DNA of 64,000 nucleotides from an uncultured Bacteroidales bacterium (GCA_902776955.1 CACYSG010000007.1:20673-84672), one strand, 5' to 3'; numbered from the stretch's first letter, positions 26,372 through 36,172 are shown. The notes: generated from the sequence alone by a model not told the origin. Made by a program: numbers and translations.

Positions 26372-26464
26372 ATATCTAGTTGATAATCAGATGTTAATGG
26401 GGTGAAAATTTGACCATTTTTCCATAGCTCGCAAAAAAATGAAATAAAAAAAAGTCGAAAAAGA

Positions 26465-26494
26465 TTTGCAGGTGAAAAAATTGATGTAATTTTG
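26465..26494 (+). promoter_or_regulatory. Bacteroidetes-type promoter for the small lipoprotein gene
   Basis: TTTG (26465-26468), 18 nt, TAATTTTG (26487-26494), giving a leader of about 50 nt to the ATG at 26551. Confidence 0.55.
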
Positions 26495-26550
26495 CAGCCG
26501 ATTTTAACAACCGAATATTATTGTTTTATTATTTAAAATTACAGAAGAAA

Positions 26551-26784
26551 ATGAAGAAGTTAGTTTTAGCTCTTGCTGTTATCGCTAGCGTTAGCATGAT
26601 TTCGTGCACCAACACCAACACTGAGGCCGAGCAGGCAACTGAGAACACCGAGGCTGTTGTTGAGGAGACCGCAGCTCCCGTTGACACTCCCACCGTTGCT
26701 ACCGAAGAGGCTGCTGCTCCCGCTGAGGAGGCTGCTGCTCCCGCTGAGGAGGCTGCTGCTCCCGCTGAAGAGCCCGCTAAGTAA
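26551..26784 (+). CDS. Small lipoprotein with Glu-Ala-Ala-Ala-Pro repeats
   Basis: The protein has 77 residues from ATG 26551, which opens a lipoprotein signal (MKKLVLALAVIASVSMISC, Cys19). The mature part is low-complexity: Thr/Glu-rich, then three nearly identical EEAAAPA units encoded by tandem 21-bp DNA repeats (about 26706-26770). It is probably extended and anchored in a membrane. The tail closely resembles the C-terminal tail of SecG at 60518 (AAAPAKE units), with Glu in place of Lys, so the charges are opposite. Function is unknown. Codon use is strongly biased (GCT, GAG, CCC), as for a highly expressed gene. Confidence 0.75.
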   Translation: MKKLVLALAVIASVSMISCTNTNTEAEQATENTEAVVEETAAPVDTPTVATEEAAAPAEEAAAPAEEAAAPAEEPAK

Positions 26785-26902
26785 GCAAGGACTTTACAAC
26801 AAGAGAAAGTTTGAAGCTGTTCCCGCCGTTAGGCTCGAGCAGCTTTGTTTTTTATAGATACTATAGTGTTTATAGTCACTATAGGAACTATAAAATCAAT
26901 AA

Positions 26903-26927
26903 AAAAGCCGCCTTCAGGGCGGCTTTT
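26903..26927. terminator. Bidirectional terminator between converging genes
   Basis: AAAAGCCGCC (26903-26912) pairs with GGCGGCTTTT (26918-26927) over a 5-nt loop, with A runs on the left and T runs on the right. It serves both the lipoprotein gene and nagB. Confidence 0.8.
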
Positions 26928-26948
26928 ATTGTTGATATCAATGCAAGG

Positions 26949-27758
26949 TTACAGGAGGGTATCGGGATCAAGGTTTTTGGCCTCGATGTCCTTGAAGTAA
27001 CGGTAGGTGCTCACCTTGAGTTCATCGACAGCCAGTTCGTCGGCGATGATGACGGCATGGGGATGCATCTGCAGGGCACTCAGGGTGCACATGTGCGACA
27101 CACCGCCCTCCACGGCCTGCTGCAGGGCGCGTGCCTTGCCGTGGCCATTGACGATAATCATCACCTCGCGGGCATCCATGACCGTGCCGACACCCACGGT
27201 GAGGGCGGTCTTGGGCACCTTGTTGAGGTCGCCATCAAAGAAGCGGCTGTTGGCGATGATGGTATCCTGGGTGAGGGTCTTCTGACGCGTGCGTGACGTC
27301 AGGGACGAGCCCGGCTCGTTAAAAGCGATGTGTCCGTCGGGACCCACGCCGCCCATGAACAGATCGATACCGCCTGCAGCCTTGATACGGGCCTCATAGT
27401 CGGCACACTCCTTCACCAGGTCGGGGGCATTGCCGTTGAGGATGTTGACATTCTCGGGCTTGATGTCGATGTGGGAGAAGAAATTGTTCCACATGAACGA
27501 GTGGTAACTCTCGGGATGCTCCTCGGGCAGGTTGCAGTACTCGTCCATATTAAAGGTTATGACATTCTGGAAAGACACTTTACCGGCCTTGTTCATCTCG
27601 ATAAGTTCGCGGTACATGCCCAGCGGAGAGCTTCCAGTAGGACATCCTAATTTAAACGGTTTGTCGGGAGTAGGATTGGCATCATTAATACGCTTGGCGA
27701 CGAAGCGGGCCGCCCACTTTGATACATTCTCGTAATCAGGTTGGATGATCAGTCTCAT
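26949..27758 (-). CDS. nagB: Glucosamine-6-phosphate deaminase
   Basis: The enzyme converts glucosamine-6-phosphate to fructose-6-phosphate and ammonia, the last step of amino-sugar catabolism. It has 269 residues, the usual length. '[16 protein letters not shown]', 'NMDEYCNL' with the catalytic aspartate region, and '[18 protein letters not shown]' with the ring-opening histidine are present. The C-terminus has 'LKVSTYRYF'. It is transcribed alone, divergently from surE, with facing -7 boxes in a short shared intergenic region. It probably serves use of host mucin or peptidoglycan amino sugars. Confidence 0.95.
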   Translation of the reverse strand: MRLIIQPDYENVSKWAARFVAKRINDANPTPDKPFKLGCPTGSSPLGMYRELIEMNKAGKVSFQNVITFNMDEYCNLPEEHPESYHSFMWNNFFSHIDIKPENVNILNGNAPDLVKECADYEARIKAAGGIDLFMGGVGPDGHIAFNEPGSSLTSRTRQKTLTQDTIIANSRFFDGDLNKVPKTALTVGVGTVMDAREVMIIVNGHGKARALQQAVEGGVSHMCTLSALQMHPHAVIIADELAVDELKVSTYRYFKDIEAKNLDPDTLL

Positions 27759-27794
27759 ACTTTTTGAATTTGATTATATTTATTTTTGACAAGG

Positions 27795-27802
27795 CAAAGT
27801 TA
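27795..27802 (-). promoter_or_regulatory. -7 box for nagB
   Basis: TAACTTTG on the minus strand, 36 bases before the ATG at 27758. It faces the identical box for surE at 27836-27843. Confidence 0.55.
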
Positions 27803-27835
27803 CTCTTTTTCTGCGTAATCTCAATAAAAAAATAG

Positions 27836-27843
27836 TAACTTTG
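27836..27843 (+). promoter_or_regulatory. -7 box for surE
   Basis: TAACTTTG on the plus strand, 17 bases before the ATG at 27861. The two divergent boxes are only 33 bases apart, so RNA polymerases would compete. Confidence 0.55.
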
Positions 27844-27860
27844 CGGCCAAATTCAATCCC

Positions 27861-28658
27861 ATGGCCAAAATGGACAAGAAACGACCCCTGATTCTCATCA
27901 GCAACGATGATGGATACGACTACAACGGCATCCAGACCCTCATCAAGGTGGCACGCACCATTGGTGACGTGTTTGTCGTGGCTCCTGCCGTGCACCAGAG
28001 CGGGAAATCGAGCGCGATCACCTTTGTGAACCCGGTGCGTACCTTCCTCGTGAAACAGGAGCCGGGATTGACGGTGTACCTGGCTACCGGCACGCCTGCC
28101 GACTGCGTGAAACTTGCGCTTAGCCAGTTGATGGCCGACAACATGCCCGACATCGTGCTAGCCGGTATCAATCACGGTTACAACAACGGCCTGAACACGC
28201 TGTACAGCGGCACGATGGCCTGCGTGTTTGAGGGAATCCTGCATGGCGTGCCCAGCGTGGCGTTCTCCTATGGCCAATATGGCAGCGACGTTGACACCAG
28301 CGTGTGCGAGCCCATCGTGAAACACGTCACCGAGCGCGTGCTCAAGGGCGGACTGCCCAAGGACGTGTGCCTGAATGTGAACATCCCCAAGGTCGAGGGC
28401 GGCGCCTTCAACGGCATGAAGGTGACCGTTGGCGACATGGGACGATGGGTCAACGAGTGGGAACACCGCGTGGACCCCACGGGCCGCGACTACTACTGGC
28501 TGACGGGCGAGTTTGAGATGGCCGACAAGGGCGAGGGACTGACCGACTATTATTGGCTGGAACGCGGCTATGTCACCGTGACACCCACCCATGTGGACCA
28601 GACCGACCATGCGTCGATGTCCCAAATCGCCGATTTACTGCTTGACAACACATTATAA
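27861..28658 (+). CDS. surE: 5'/3'-nucleotidase SurE
   Basis: This cytosolic metal-dependent phosphatase acts on nucleoside monophosphates and survival-linked substrates. It has 265 residues. The N-terminal '[20 protein letters not shown]' holds the metal-binding DD and Asn. 'SGKSSAITF' and '[27 protein letters not shown]' are family signatures. A second in-frame ATG at 27870 could be used. The gene is followed after 25 bases by gltX, so the two are probably co-transcribed. Confidence 0.93.
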   Translation: MAKMDKKRPLILISNDDGYDYNGIQTLIKVARTIGDVFVVAPAVHQSGKSSAITFVNPVRTFLVKQEPGLTVYLATGTPADCVKLALSQLMADNMPDIVLAGINHGYNNGLNTLYSGTMACVFEGILHGVPSVAFSYGQYGSDVDTSVCEPIVKHVTERVLKGGLPKDVCLNVNIPKVEGGAFNGMKVTVGDMGRWVNEWEHRVDPTGRDYYWLTGEFEMADKGEGLTDYYWLERGYVTVTPTHVDQTDHASMSQIADLLLDNTL

Positions 28659-28683
28659 TAATATATATAAAAGAGAAAAAACA

Positions 28684-30222
28684 ATGGAAAGACGAGTAAG
28701 AGTGCGTTTCGCGCCTTCACCCACGGGTCCGCTTCACATCGGCGGCGTACGCACAGCACTGTATAACTACCTGTATGCCCGCCAGCATGGCGGCGACATG
28801 ATCCTGCGTATCGAGGACACCGACAGCACCCGCTTTGTGCCGGGCGCCGAGGAATACATCAACGAGGCCCTGCAGTGGCTGGGCATCGGCATTGACGAGG
28901 GTGTGCGCGAGGGTGGCAACTACGGCCCTTACAAGCAGAGCGAGCGCCGTGACCTGTACCGCAAGTACACCCAGCAACTGATTGATGCAGGCAAAGCTTA
29001 CTACGCCTTTGACACACCCGAGGAACTCGAGGCCAAGCGTCAGGAAATCAAGAATTTCCAATATGACGCTCGCACGCGCGGTATGATGCGCAACTCGCTC
29101 TCGCTGCCGGCCGACGAGGTCAAGGCCCTCATGGACAAGGGCGAGAAATGGGTGGTGCGCTTCCGCATCGAGCCCGACCAGGACGTGGTCGTTCACGACC
29201 TGCTGCGCGGCGACGTGACCATCAACTCGTCGATTCTCGACGACAAGGTGCTCTACAAGAGTGCCGACGACCTGCCCACCTATCACCTGGCCAACATCGT
29301 GGACGACCACCTGATGGAGGTGTCCCACGTCATCCGCGGCGAGGAGTGGCTGCCCAGTGCGCCGCTTCACGTGCTGCTGTACCAGGCCTTCGGTTGGGAG
29401 GACACGATGCCTGCTTTTATCCACCTGCCGCTGCTGCTCAAGCCCGACGGCAAGGGCAAGCTGAGCAAGCGTGACGGCGACCGCCTGGGCTTCCCCGTGT
29501 TCCCCCTGGATTGGAACGACCCCAAGAGCGGCGAACGTTCCAGCGGTTACCGCGAGGCGGGTTACCTGCCTCAAGCCGTGGTTAACTTCCTGGCCCTGCT
29601 GGGCTGGAATCCCGGCGACGACCGCGAGATTTTCTCGATGGACGAGCTCATCAAGGAGTTCTCCATTGACCACTGCTCCCGCAAGGGCGCCAAATTTGAC
29701 TTCGAGAAGGGCAAGTGGTTCAACCACGAGTACCTGATGAATATGGACGACCGTGAGTTGGCTCAGCTGTTCAAGCCCGTACTGGAGCAGAACGGCGTGA
29801 ACGTTGCCGACTTCAGTGACGAGTTCATCACCCGCGCCGTGGCTATGGTCAAGAGCCGCATCAACTTTGTGTGCGACCTCTGGGACCAGGCCGGATTCTT
29901 CTTTGTCCGTCCCACGACCTACAGCGAGAAGGACATCCGCAAGCGCTGGAAACCCGAGACGCCCGAGCTGATGCGCCAACTGGCCGCCATGCTCGAGACC
30001 ACCGACATGAAGAGCGAGGTGTGTGAAGCCGCAATCATGGACTGGATTGAGAAGAACGGCTTGCACAAGGGCAACGTGATGAACGCCTTCCGCCTGACGG
30101 TGGTCGGCGAGTGCCGCGGCCCGCACATGTTTGACATCACCGAACTGCTGGGCCGTGAGGAAACCCTCGCGCGCCTGAATGCAGGCATTGAAAACATCCA
30201 CGTTCCCGAGCAGGATGCATAA
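28684..30222 (+). CDS. gltX: Glutamyl-tRNA synthetase
   Basis: The enzyme charges tRNA-Glu with glutamate. It has 512 residues from ATG 28684. The class I motifs are '[11 protein letters not shown]' (HIGH, residues about 12-22) and 'GKLSKRDGD' (KMSKS equivalent, about residue 258-266). The catalytic domain, with '[11 protein letters not shown]', is followed by the helical anticodon-binding half. The longer frame from 28591 overlaps surE and was rejected. It ends overlapping the next gene by 8 bases. A single copy is seen here. Confidence 0.95.
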   Translation: MERRVRVRFAPSPTGPLHIGGVRTALYNYLYARQHGGDMILRIEDTDSTRFVPGAEEYINEALQWLGIGIDEGVREGGNYGPYKQSERRDLYRKYTQQLIDAGKAYYAFDTPEELEAKRQEIKNFQYDARTRGMMRNSLSLPADEVKALMDKGEKWVVRFRIEPDQDVVVHDLLRGDVTINSSILDDKVLYKSADDLPTYHLANIVDDHLMEVSHVIRGEEWLPSAPLHVLLYQAFGWEDTMPAFIHLPLLLKPDGKGKLSKRDGDRLGFPVFPLDWNDPKSGERSSGYREAGYLPQAVVNFLALLGWNPGDDREIFSMDELIKEFSIDHCSRKGAKFDFEKGKWFNHEYLMNMDDRELAQLFKPVLEQNGVNVADFSDEFITRAVAMVKSRINFVCDLWDQAGFFFVRPTTYSEKDIRKRWKPETPELMRQLAAMLETTDMKSEVCEAAIMDWIEKNGLHKGNVMNAFRLTVVGECRGPHMFDITELLGREETLARLNAGIENIHVPEQDA

Positions 30223-31306
30223 GTGGCTCTGTGCCATATTATTAATACTGCTACCGACAGCCATCTCCACTTCGGCCCAAGAGCTGGAGTGGAGCGTTGA
30301 CGCGAGGGTGATGTTCGAGAACCGCGAGGGCGGCAAAGACGAAATCACACCCGACCAGACCATCCTGTTCACCCGTTTGGCACCCGAGTTGGGCGTCTCC
30401 CTGCTCGACGGAGAGCACCAGCTCAAGGGTGGTGTCGTGTGGTACCAACCGATGATTGACGACCTGAGCGGCTACAAGGTGTTGCCCACGCTCTATTACC
30501 GCTACAACCGCCCTGACGGGTGGCATGTGACCGCTGGCCTGATGCCACGGTCGCTGCTGGTGGAACGCATGCCGCGCTACCTGTGGAGCGACTCGCTGGG
30601 CTATTGCCAGCCCAACCTGAAAGGTATCCTGGCGCAGGTCATCAAGCCCGCAGGTTATGCCGAGGTCGCGGTGGACTGGCGACAGATGCAAACCGACGTT
30701 GACCGCGAAGCGTTCACCGTGTTCATGAATGCCGACTGGCGTGTAGCCGGCCCGTTGAGGCTGGGTGGACACGTGCAATACAGCCACCTGGCGATGTCGC
30801 GCAATCATGCCCCTGACGAGCACGTTAACCACGACCTGATCATCAACCCGATGGTGTCGGTTGACCTGTCGCATCGCACAGTTCTCGACTCATTGCGGCT
30901 GTCGGCCGGAGCGATTGTCGCCATGGACAACAACCGAGGCGAGAAAAAGGGAATCAACCACGGCGGCTTCATCGCCACGGCAACAGCCCGATGGCGCTGG
31001 ATACAAGTCGACGAAACCTTCTACAGCGGCGGTGACCTGCTGCCGCTGTATACCCAATACGGCAGTCGCCTGAACCTGGGAGACCCCTACTACCGCAGCA
31101 AGGTGTACAGCCGCACGGATGTCACCTTCCATATCGTTAGCAACCGATTTGTCGACCTGAACGGCTCGCTCATATTCCATGCCACCGACGCCATGACCGG
31201 ATTCTGGCAGCAGCTGTCTTGCCGGTTCTACCTCGACAACCGCCTGTGGAAACGCCGCAACGACAAGTCCTATCTGCACAGCGGCCGTCTGCACCAACTA
31301 TACTAA
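30215..31306 (+). CDS. DUF2490-type outer-membrane protein
   Basis: The protein has 363 residues from ATG 30215, overlapping the gltX stop. I chose this start because it opens a signal peptide ([19 protein letters not shown]). The rest is made of alternating hydrophobic strands with aromatic girdle residues ('[21 protein letters not shown]', 'VDWRQM', '[12 protein letters not shown]') and ends in a strand with Tyr at the C-terminus, as in outer-membrane beta-barrels. It fits the DUF2490 pattern loosely. The substrate is unknown. It lies between gltX and waaA, likely within one transcript. Confidence 0.65.
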   Translation: MHKWLCAILLILLPTAISTSAQELEWSVDARVMFENREGGKDEITPDQTILFTRLAPELGVSLLDGEHQLKGGVVWYQPMIDDLSGYKVLPTLYYRYNRPDGWHVTAGLMPRSLLVERMPRYLWSDSLGYCQPNLKGILAQVIKPAGYAEVAVDWRQMQTDVDREAFTVFMNADWRVAGPLRLGGHVQYSHLAMSRNHAPDEHVNHDLIINPMVSVDLSHRTVLDSLRLSAGAIVAMDNNRGEKKGINHGGFIATATARWRWIQVDETFYSGGDLLPLYTQYGSRLNLGDPYYRSKVYSRTDVTFHIVSNRFVDLNGSLIFHATDAMTGFWQQLSCRFYLDNRLWKRRNDKSYLHSGRLHQLY

Positions 31307-31332
31307 AAACCTAAACTCAATACTATTTAATC

Positions 31333-32577
31333 ATGGATCCGATTTATAATCTGGGTGTCGCCACCTATCGCAATATAGTAAGGCTAGGAGCAGCCTTTCG
31401 CAAGCCTAAAGCCAAGCTGATGCTGCGCGGACAACGCCGTTGTTTCCGCACGTTGCAGCGCAAGCTCGACCCCTCGGGCGGCTACATCTGGATCCACGCC
31501 TCGTCATTGGGCGAGTTTGAGCAGGGACGCCCGTTGATTGAGATGATCAAGCGCGAACAGCCCGATGCCCGCATCCTGCTGACGTTTTTCTCGCCCTCGG
31601 GCTATGAGGTGCGCAAGAACTTCAGCAAGGTTGACACCGTGGTTTATCTGCCGTTTGACCTGCCCGGCAACGTGAAGCAGTTTTTGGACCTGGTGCAGCC
31701 GTCGATGGCGATTTTTGTCAAGTATGAGTTTTGGGGTAACTACCTGAATGCCTTGAAACGGCGTGGTGTACCCACCTACATCATCTCGTCAATTTTCCGC
31801 CCGAAACAGATATTCTTCAGGCCCTGGGGTGGCATTTTCCGCAAGATGCTGAAGTGTTTTGACACCATCTTTGTCCAGAACGAGGAATCCCGTGAACTGC
31901 TCGCCGGCATCGGCTTCAAGGATAACGTCATCATTGCCGGCGACACACGATTTGACCGCGTGGCCGACGTGAAAGCCGCCGCCAGGGAATTCCCGCTAGT
32001 GGCCAAATTTGTCGAGAAGGCGCCTTTCACGCTGGTGATGGGAAGTTCATGGCCTCCCGACGAGGACATCGTGATCCCCTACTTCAATGCCCACCGCGAG
32101 ATGAAACTCATCATCGCTCCGCACGAGTTTGACCGTCACCGCTTGCACACGCTCATGTCCAAACTGTCGCGTCCGGCTCGATTCTACAGTGAGGCTACGC
32201 AGCAGAACATCGAGAGCGCCGACTGCCTGATTATCGACAGCTTCGGCCTGTTGTCATCGCTGTACCGATACGGCCAGGCGGCCTACATCGGCGGCGGGTT
32301 CGGTGCCGGTATCCACAATATCAACGAGGCAGCCGTTTATAACATTCCCGTCATCTTTGGTCCCAAGTACCAGAAGTTCCAGGAGGCATTCGACCTTATC
32401 GCTCTCGACGGTGCGATGAGCATCCACGACAGCGACACCTTCTCGGCTGCGATGGACCCGCTGCTGGAAAACGAGCCGTTGCGCTTGAAGTGCGGCAAGG
32501 CCGCCGGCGGCTACATCCAGTCCCACCTGGGCGGCACCAAACTAATCTACGACCACATCTTTAATAACAAACATTAA
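31333..32577 (+). CDS. waaA: 3-deoxy-D-manno-octulosonic acid (Kdo) transferase
   Basis: The enzyme adds Kdo to lipid A precursor, an essential step in LPS core synthesis, at the inner membrane's inner face. It has 414 residues. 'IWIHASSLGEFEQGRPLIE' is the family N-terminal signature (with the catalytic Glu), followed by 'LLTFFSPSGYEVRK', 'GDTRFDRV' and the C-terminal donor-site motif 'AYIGGGFGAGIHNINEAAVYNIPVIFGP'. Length is standard. It ends the plus-strand group that starts with surE. Confidence 0.95.
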   Translation: MDPIYNLGVATYRNIVRLGAAFRKPKAKLMLRGQRRCFRTLQRKLDPSGGYIWIHASSLGEFEQGRPLIEMIKREQPDARILLTFFSPSGYEVRKNFSKVDTVVYLPFDLPGNVKQFLDLVQPSMAIFVKYEFWGNYLNALKRRGVPTYIISSIFRPKQIFFRPWGGIFRKMLKCFDTIFVQNEESRELLAGIGFKDNVIIAGDTRFDRVADVKAAAREFPLVAKFVEKAPFTLVMGSSWPPDEDIVIPYFNAHREMKLIIAPHEFDRHRLHTLMSKLSRPARFYSEATQQNIESADCLIIDSFGLLSSLYRYGQAAYIGGGFGAGIHNINEAAVYNIPVIFGPKYQKFQEAFDLIALDGAMSIHDSDTFSAAMDPLLENEPLRLKCGKAAGGYIQSHLGGTKLIYDHIFNNKH

Positions 32578-32598
32578 AGAATACCCCCCTAGCGGGCT

Positions 32599-32723
32599 GT
32601 GTCATAATTGCCATTCGGTAATATAACCGTGCTATCGCACGGGAAATTAAACAAATTTTTAAATTAAAATTATAGATTATTTTATCATTAATTTGCTTAA
32701 TTTCCCGCCCATAGGGCGGTTTT
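32599..32723. repeat. Inverted intergenic repeat, uninterrupted copy ('empty site')
   Basis: A left half (CCGTGC-TATC-GCACGG hairpin at 32627-32642, then GGGAAATTAAACAAATT to 32657) is inverted relative to a right half (AATTTGCTTAATTTCCC at 32690-32706, then CCGCCC-ATA-GGGCGG at 32705-32719). The hairpin sequences differ between halves but both keep perfect pairing. The left half, from GTGTCATAATTGC at 32599, also matches 52569-52616 plus 52682-52692, where a 65-nt insertion interrupts it. Confidence 0.6.
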
Positions 32724-32760
32724 AATTATAGCAGTTGTATTATTAGGATGAATGCAGGCG

Positions 32761-33669
32761 CTATTGGTGCTTGTACTGTGAAGGGGTCATGCCCGTCATG
32801 CGCTTGAAAAACTTGGAGAAGAAGGCGGGATTGGGGAAACTGAGCCGGTCGGCAAGCTGGGCGACGGTGATATCGCTGTGCTTGAGATCGACCTTGGCCT
32901 GATTGATGAGCGCTCGATCAATCCATTCCTTAGCGGTCGCACCGCTTGCCTGCTTGACGAGGGTACCCAGGTAGCGCTGGGTAATGCACAGCTTGTCGGC
33001 ATAGAAGTCCAGCATGTGGTGGTCAAAACAGTGTTCATTGACCAGAGCGATAAAGCGGTTGAAGACGTCCTGCTCGCGGGATTGGGGCGTGGGGACACCT
33101 GTGTCGTAGCGCTCAAACAAGCCGATGATGTAGTTGACAATGGTTGCGATGAGCGAGGCCGAGGCTTCACGGTTATGGTGAGGGTCATCAACCATGCTGT
33201 GCAATATCGCGATCATACGGCCAGCCAATTCACACTCATGCTGGCTCACCTGCAGGTAGAAGTTGTGGAGCCGCCCGTTGAGCGCGGTGGGCAATCGACC
33301 GCCCATAGCGCGGCGCAGGTAATCTTCCTTGACAACAAGACCCGATATCGAGATGTCGGGCGAAATCCTGTCCATCTGAATGATGCCACCATTACCCATG
33401 AAACCTACCGTATTGTCGCTGATGTGATACTTCAGCAGGTTGGCGGTGACATCAACGTCGCCCTTACGGAAGACAATGAAACGGAAATCATCGATGCGAT
33501 AAGGCACCGAGACCTCAAAGATGCCCTGTATCGCCTGATAGGTGTTGGCACCAAACACAACAGCAAAGTCGGGCGAGATGTAGGGTCTCACTCCCTGAAT
33601 CCTGAAATCGGCGTCATTCATCTCGTCAAGGCTTGACAAGGGCAGACGCTGCGGCTCGCGTTTTGACAT
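32761..33669 (-). CDS. AraC-family transcriptional regulator
   Basis: The protein has 302 residues. The N-terminal 190 residues form a cupin-like sensor part ('GIIQMDRISPDISISGLVVKEDYLRRAMGG'). The C-terminal 100 residues hold the two helix-turn-helix units of AraC/XylS proteins, with 'LCITQRYLGTLVKQASG', 'ITVAQLADRLSFPNPAFFSKFFKRMTGMTPSQYK'. Ligand and targets are unknown. It is transcribed away from the tolC-type efflux operon with about 165 bases between the start codons, so that operon is a natural target. A -7 box (TATCTTTG) lies at 33695-33702. Confidence 0.88.
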   Translation of the reverse strand: MSKREPQRLPLSSLDEMNDADFRIQGVRPYISPDFAVVFGANTYQAIQGIFEVSVPYRIDDFRFIVFRKGDVDVTANLLKYHISDNTVGFMGNGGIIQMDRISPDISISGLVVKEDYLRRAMGGRLPTALNGRLHNFYLQVSQHECELAGRMIAILHSMVDDPHHNREASASLIATIVNYIIGLFERYDTGVPTPQSREQDVFNRFIALVNEHCFDHHMLDFYADKLCITQRYLGTLVKQASGATAKEWIDRALINQAKVDLKHSDITVAQLADRLSFPNPAFFSKFFKRMTGMTPSQYKHQ

Positions 33670-33694
33670 ATCTTTGTGGGATTGAATTTGGATG

Positions 33695-33702
33695 CAAAGA
33701 TA
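33695..33702 (-). promoter_or_regulatory. -7 box for the AraC-family gene
   Basis: TATCTTTG on the minus strand, 25 bases before the ATG at 33669. Confidence 0.5.
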
Positions 33703-33799
33703 ATAAAATACCGCTATACACTATCATTATTTCATAATTATTGTACAAAAAGGAAGTTTTTCCATCATAATAGATAAATGCAGGTACCGAATGATGTTG

Positions 33800-33807
33800 T
33801 AATTTTG
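33800..33807 (+). promoter_or_regulatory. -7 box for the efflux operon
   Basis: TAATTTTG on the plus strand, 27 bases before the ATG at 33835. No good -33 element is seen, which would fit a promoter needing an activator. Confidence 0.5.
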
Positions 33808-33834
33808 CAGAGTGAAACAAAAACGCATAGCGAT

Positions 33835-35103
33835 ATGATGAAAAAACTATTGTTCATAGCATTGACCCTGTTGCCGCTATTGTCTGCCGGACAGACGCTG
33901 GAAGAGTGCCAGCGCGCCGCCGAACGCAACTATCCGCTCATTGCCCAGCATGACCTCATCGCCCGCACCACCGACCTCACCGTTGCCAATATCCAGAAAG
34001 GGTGGCTACCACAGGTGACCGCTAGCGCCCAGGCTTCCTATCAGAATGCCGTGGCATCGTGGCCCGACGAGATGAGGGCCTTGATGGGACAGATGGGGCT
34101 GGACATGAAAGGGCTGGCCAAGGACCAGTACCGCGTGGGGCTGGATGTGCAACAGACGGTGTTTGACGGCGGAGCCATCAGCGCCCAGAAGCGCGTTGCC
34201 CGCGAGCAGGGCGCCGTGCAACAGGCTCAACTAGACGTCAGCTTGTACAGCGTGCGCCAGCGCGTCAACGAGATGTATTTTGCCCTGTTGCTGTTGCAAG
34301 ACCAAATCGCACTCAACAAGGACCTGCAGGACCAACTTGCCTCGAGTGAGAAGAAACTCACCTCGATGGTCAAGAACGGCACCGCCGCACAATGCGACCT
34401 CGATAACGTCAAAGCCGAGCGCCTGAACGTCGTCCAGCAGATGACCACGCTGGAGTCGCAACTCCGCGTGCTCATGTCGATGCTGGGCACCTTCTGCGGC
34501 ATCGAGGTGAGCGACGTGAGCAAACCGCAAGCCATCGAACCCGGCACCGGCAACAACCGTCCCGAGTTGAAGCTTATCGACAGCCAACTACGCCTGGCCG
34601 ACGCCCAGGAGAAGGCCCTCAACGCCGCGCTCCTACCCCGGTTGGGCGTGTTCGCCCAGGGCTACTACGGCTATCCGGGTTATAACATGTTCAAGGACAT
34701 GACCGGGCGTGACTGGTCGTGGAACGCCATGGTGGGCGCCCGCCTGACATGGAACATCGGTGCCCTATATACCCGTCATAACGACAAGGCCAAACTGCAA
34801 CTGCAACGCGAGACGGCCCAAAACCAGCGCGAGGTGTTCCTGTTCAACAACCGCCTCGAGCAGATGCAGCAAGACGAAGCCATCAACCGCTACCGCAGCC
34901 TCATGACCCAGGACGAGGAAATCATCACCTTGAGGCAGCAGGTGCGCAAAGCCGCCGAGTCAAAACTGTCGCACGGCATCATCGACGTGAACGACCTGCT
35001 GCGCGACATCAACAGCGAGAACGCGGCACGTGTGCAGCGCTCCATCCACGAGATCGAAATGCTCAAGCAGATGTATGACTTGAAATATACCGTCAACAAC
35101 TAA
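33835..35103 (+). CDS. TolC-family outer-membrane efflux protein
   Basis: The protein has 422 residues from ATG 33835, chosen because it gives the signal peptide MMKKLLFIALTLLPLLSAG. Two repeated helical halves are visible, each with long amphipathic helices ('AQLDVSLYSVRQRVNEMYFALLLLQDQ', 'QDEAINRYRSLMTQDEEIITLRQQVRKAAES'), and the 'LEECQRAAERNYPLI' opening is typical. It forms the outer-membrane duct of a tripartite pump. It is the first gene of a five-gene operon with an adaptor, a double ATPase and two permeases. Confidence 0.9.
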   Translation: MMKKLLFIALTLLPLLSAGQTLEECQRAAERNYPLIAQHDLIARTTDLTVANIQKGWLPQVTASAQASYQNAVASWPDEMRALMGQMGLDMKGLAKDQYRVGLDVQQTVFDGGAISAQKRVAREQGAVQQAQLDVSLYSVRQRVNEMYFALLLLQDQIALNKDLQDQLASSEKKLTSMVKNGTAAQCDLDNVKAERLNVVQQMTTLESQLRVLMSMLGTFCGIEVSDVSKPQAIEPGTGNNRPELKLIDSQLRLADAQEKALNAALLPRLGVFAQGYYGYPGYNMFKDMTGRDWSWNAMVGARLTWNIGALYTRHNDKAKLQLQRETAQNQREVFLFNNRLEQMQQDEAINRYRSLMTQDEEIITLRQQVRKAAESKLSHGIIDVNDLLRDINSENAARVQRSIHEIEMLKQMYDLKYTVNN

Positions 35104-35114
35104 CATCAACCCAT

Positions 35115-36098
35115 ATGACGATGAAAAAGATATTGATAATGGCAAGCGTGGCGCTCATGATCACCGCTTGCGGCAAAAAAGAGAAAGCGTTTGACGCCAC
35201 CGGCACGTTCGAGGCCACCGAGGTCACCGTCAGCGCCAAGGCGACGGGCGAACTCAAATCGTTTGACGTCACCGAGGGGCTCACCCTGGAGTCGGGATCG
35301 CTGGTGGGCCACATCGACACCTACCAGCTGGTGCTCAAGAAACAGCAACTCGAGACCCAACGCGGCCAGCTCGCCGCCAGCAAGCGGCAGATGGCGTCCA
35401 ACCGTTCGGCCACCAACAGCCAGCAGCTGGACCTGAACAAGCAGCTCTCGTCAATCCAGCAGCAGATTGCCAACGCACAGCGCGAACGCCAGCGCTATGC
35501 CGAACTCGTCAAGGACGGCGCCGTGCCGCGCAAGCAGCTGGACGACATCGACAACCAAATCAAGGTGCTCAACAGGCAGCTCGAGGCCACCCGCGACCAG
35601 ATACGCAGCAACAATGCGGCACTGGCCGAGCAGGGAAAGGGCATCGCAGCGCAGATGGACGGCATCGACTCGCAGGTCGCCGGCATCGACGCACAGCAAC
35701 GGCAACTTGACGACCAGATCGCCAACGCCGACATCGTGGCACCCATCAGCGGCACCGTGCTCGAGAAGTATGTCGAGCAGGGAGAGTACGTGACCACAGG
35801 CAAACCGCTCTTCAAGATGGCCAACGTGGACCAAATGTTCATCCGCGCCTATGTCACCTCGGCACAGTTGCAGCAAATCAAAGTGGGGCAGCCGTGCAAG
35901 GTGTTTGCCGACTATGGCAACGGCCAGAAGAAAGAGTATGCCGGCACCATCACCTGGATTTCGAGCCGCTCGGAGTTCACCCCCAAGACCATTTTGACCG
36001 ACGACGAGCGCGCCGACCTGGTATATGCCGTCAAAATAGCCTTCCAGAACGACGGTTTTGTCAAGATAGGCATGTACGGCGAGGTCAAGTTCCAGTAA
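35115..36098 (+). CDS. HlyD/MFP-type periplasmic adaptor lipoprotein
   Basis: The protein has 327 residues. ATG at 35115 or 35121 may be used; the latter gives MKKILIMASVALMITAC with a lipidated Cys. 'GTFEATEVTVSAKATGELKSF' is the biotinyl-lipoyl half. A long coiled-coil hairpin follows (about 70-190, rich in Q/L/A). The second lipoyl half contains 'ADIVAPISGTVLEKYVEQGEYVTTGKPLF'. It links the inner-membrane ABC permeases to the TolC-type duct, like E. coli YbhG. The stop codon lies inside the first unit of a 9-bp repeat tract. Confidence 0.9.
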   Translation: MTMKKILIMASVALMITACGKKEKAFDATGTFEATEVTVSAKATGELKSFDVTEGLTLESGSLVGHIDTYQLVLKKQQLETQRGQLAASKRQMASNRSATNSQQLDLNKQLSSIQQQIANAQRERQRYAELVKDGAVPRKQLDDIDNQIKVLNRQLEATRDQIRSNNAALAEQGKGIAAQMDGIDSQVAGIDAQQRQLDDQIANADIVAPISGTVLEKYVEQGEYVTTGKPLFKMANVDQMFIRAYVTSAQLQQIKVGQPCKVFADYGNGQKKEYAGTITWISSRSEFTPKTILTDDERADLVYAVKIAFQNDGFVKIGMYGEVKFQ

Positions 36099-36172
36099 CT
36101 CCAGTCCATCCAGTGATTCCAGTGATTCCAGTGATTCCAGTAACTCCAATGATTCCAGTAACTCCAGTCACC
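36092..36172. repeat. Tandem 9-bp repeat (CCAGTGATT-type), nine units
   Basis: Nine degenerate units CCAGTRAYT fill the gap between the adaptor gene and the double ATPase gene. The first unit contains the adaptor's stop codon (CAG TAA CT). The unit count may change by slippage and alter the spacing of the two genes. Confidence 0.7.

Noticed and set aside
28717-30426. 569-codon open frame on the minus strand opposite gltX
   Set aside because: This is antisense of an unmistakable gene and has no domain of its own.
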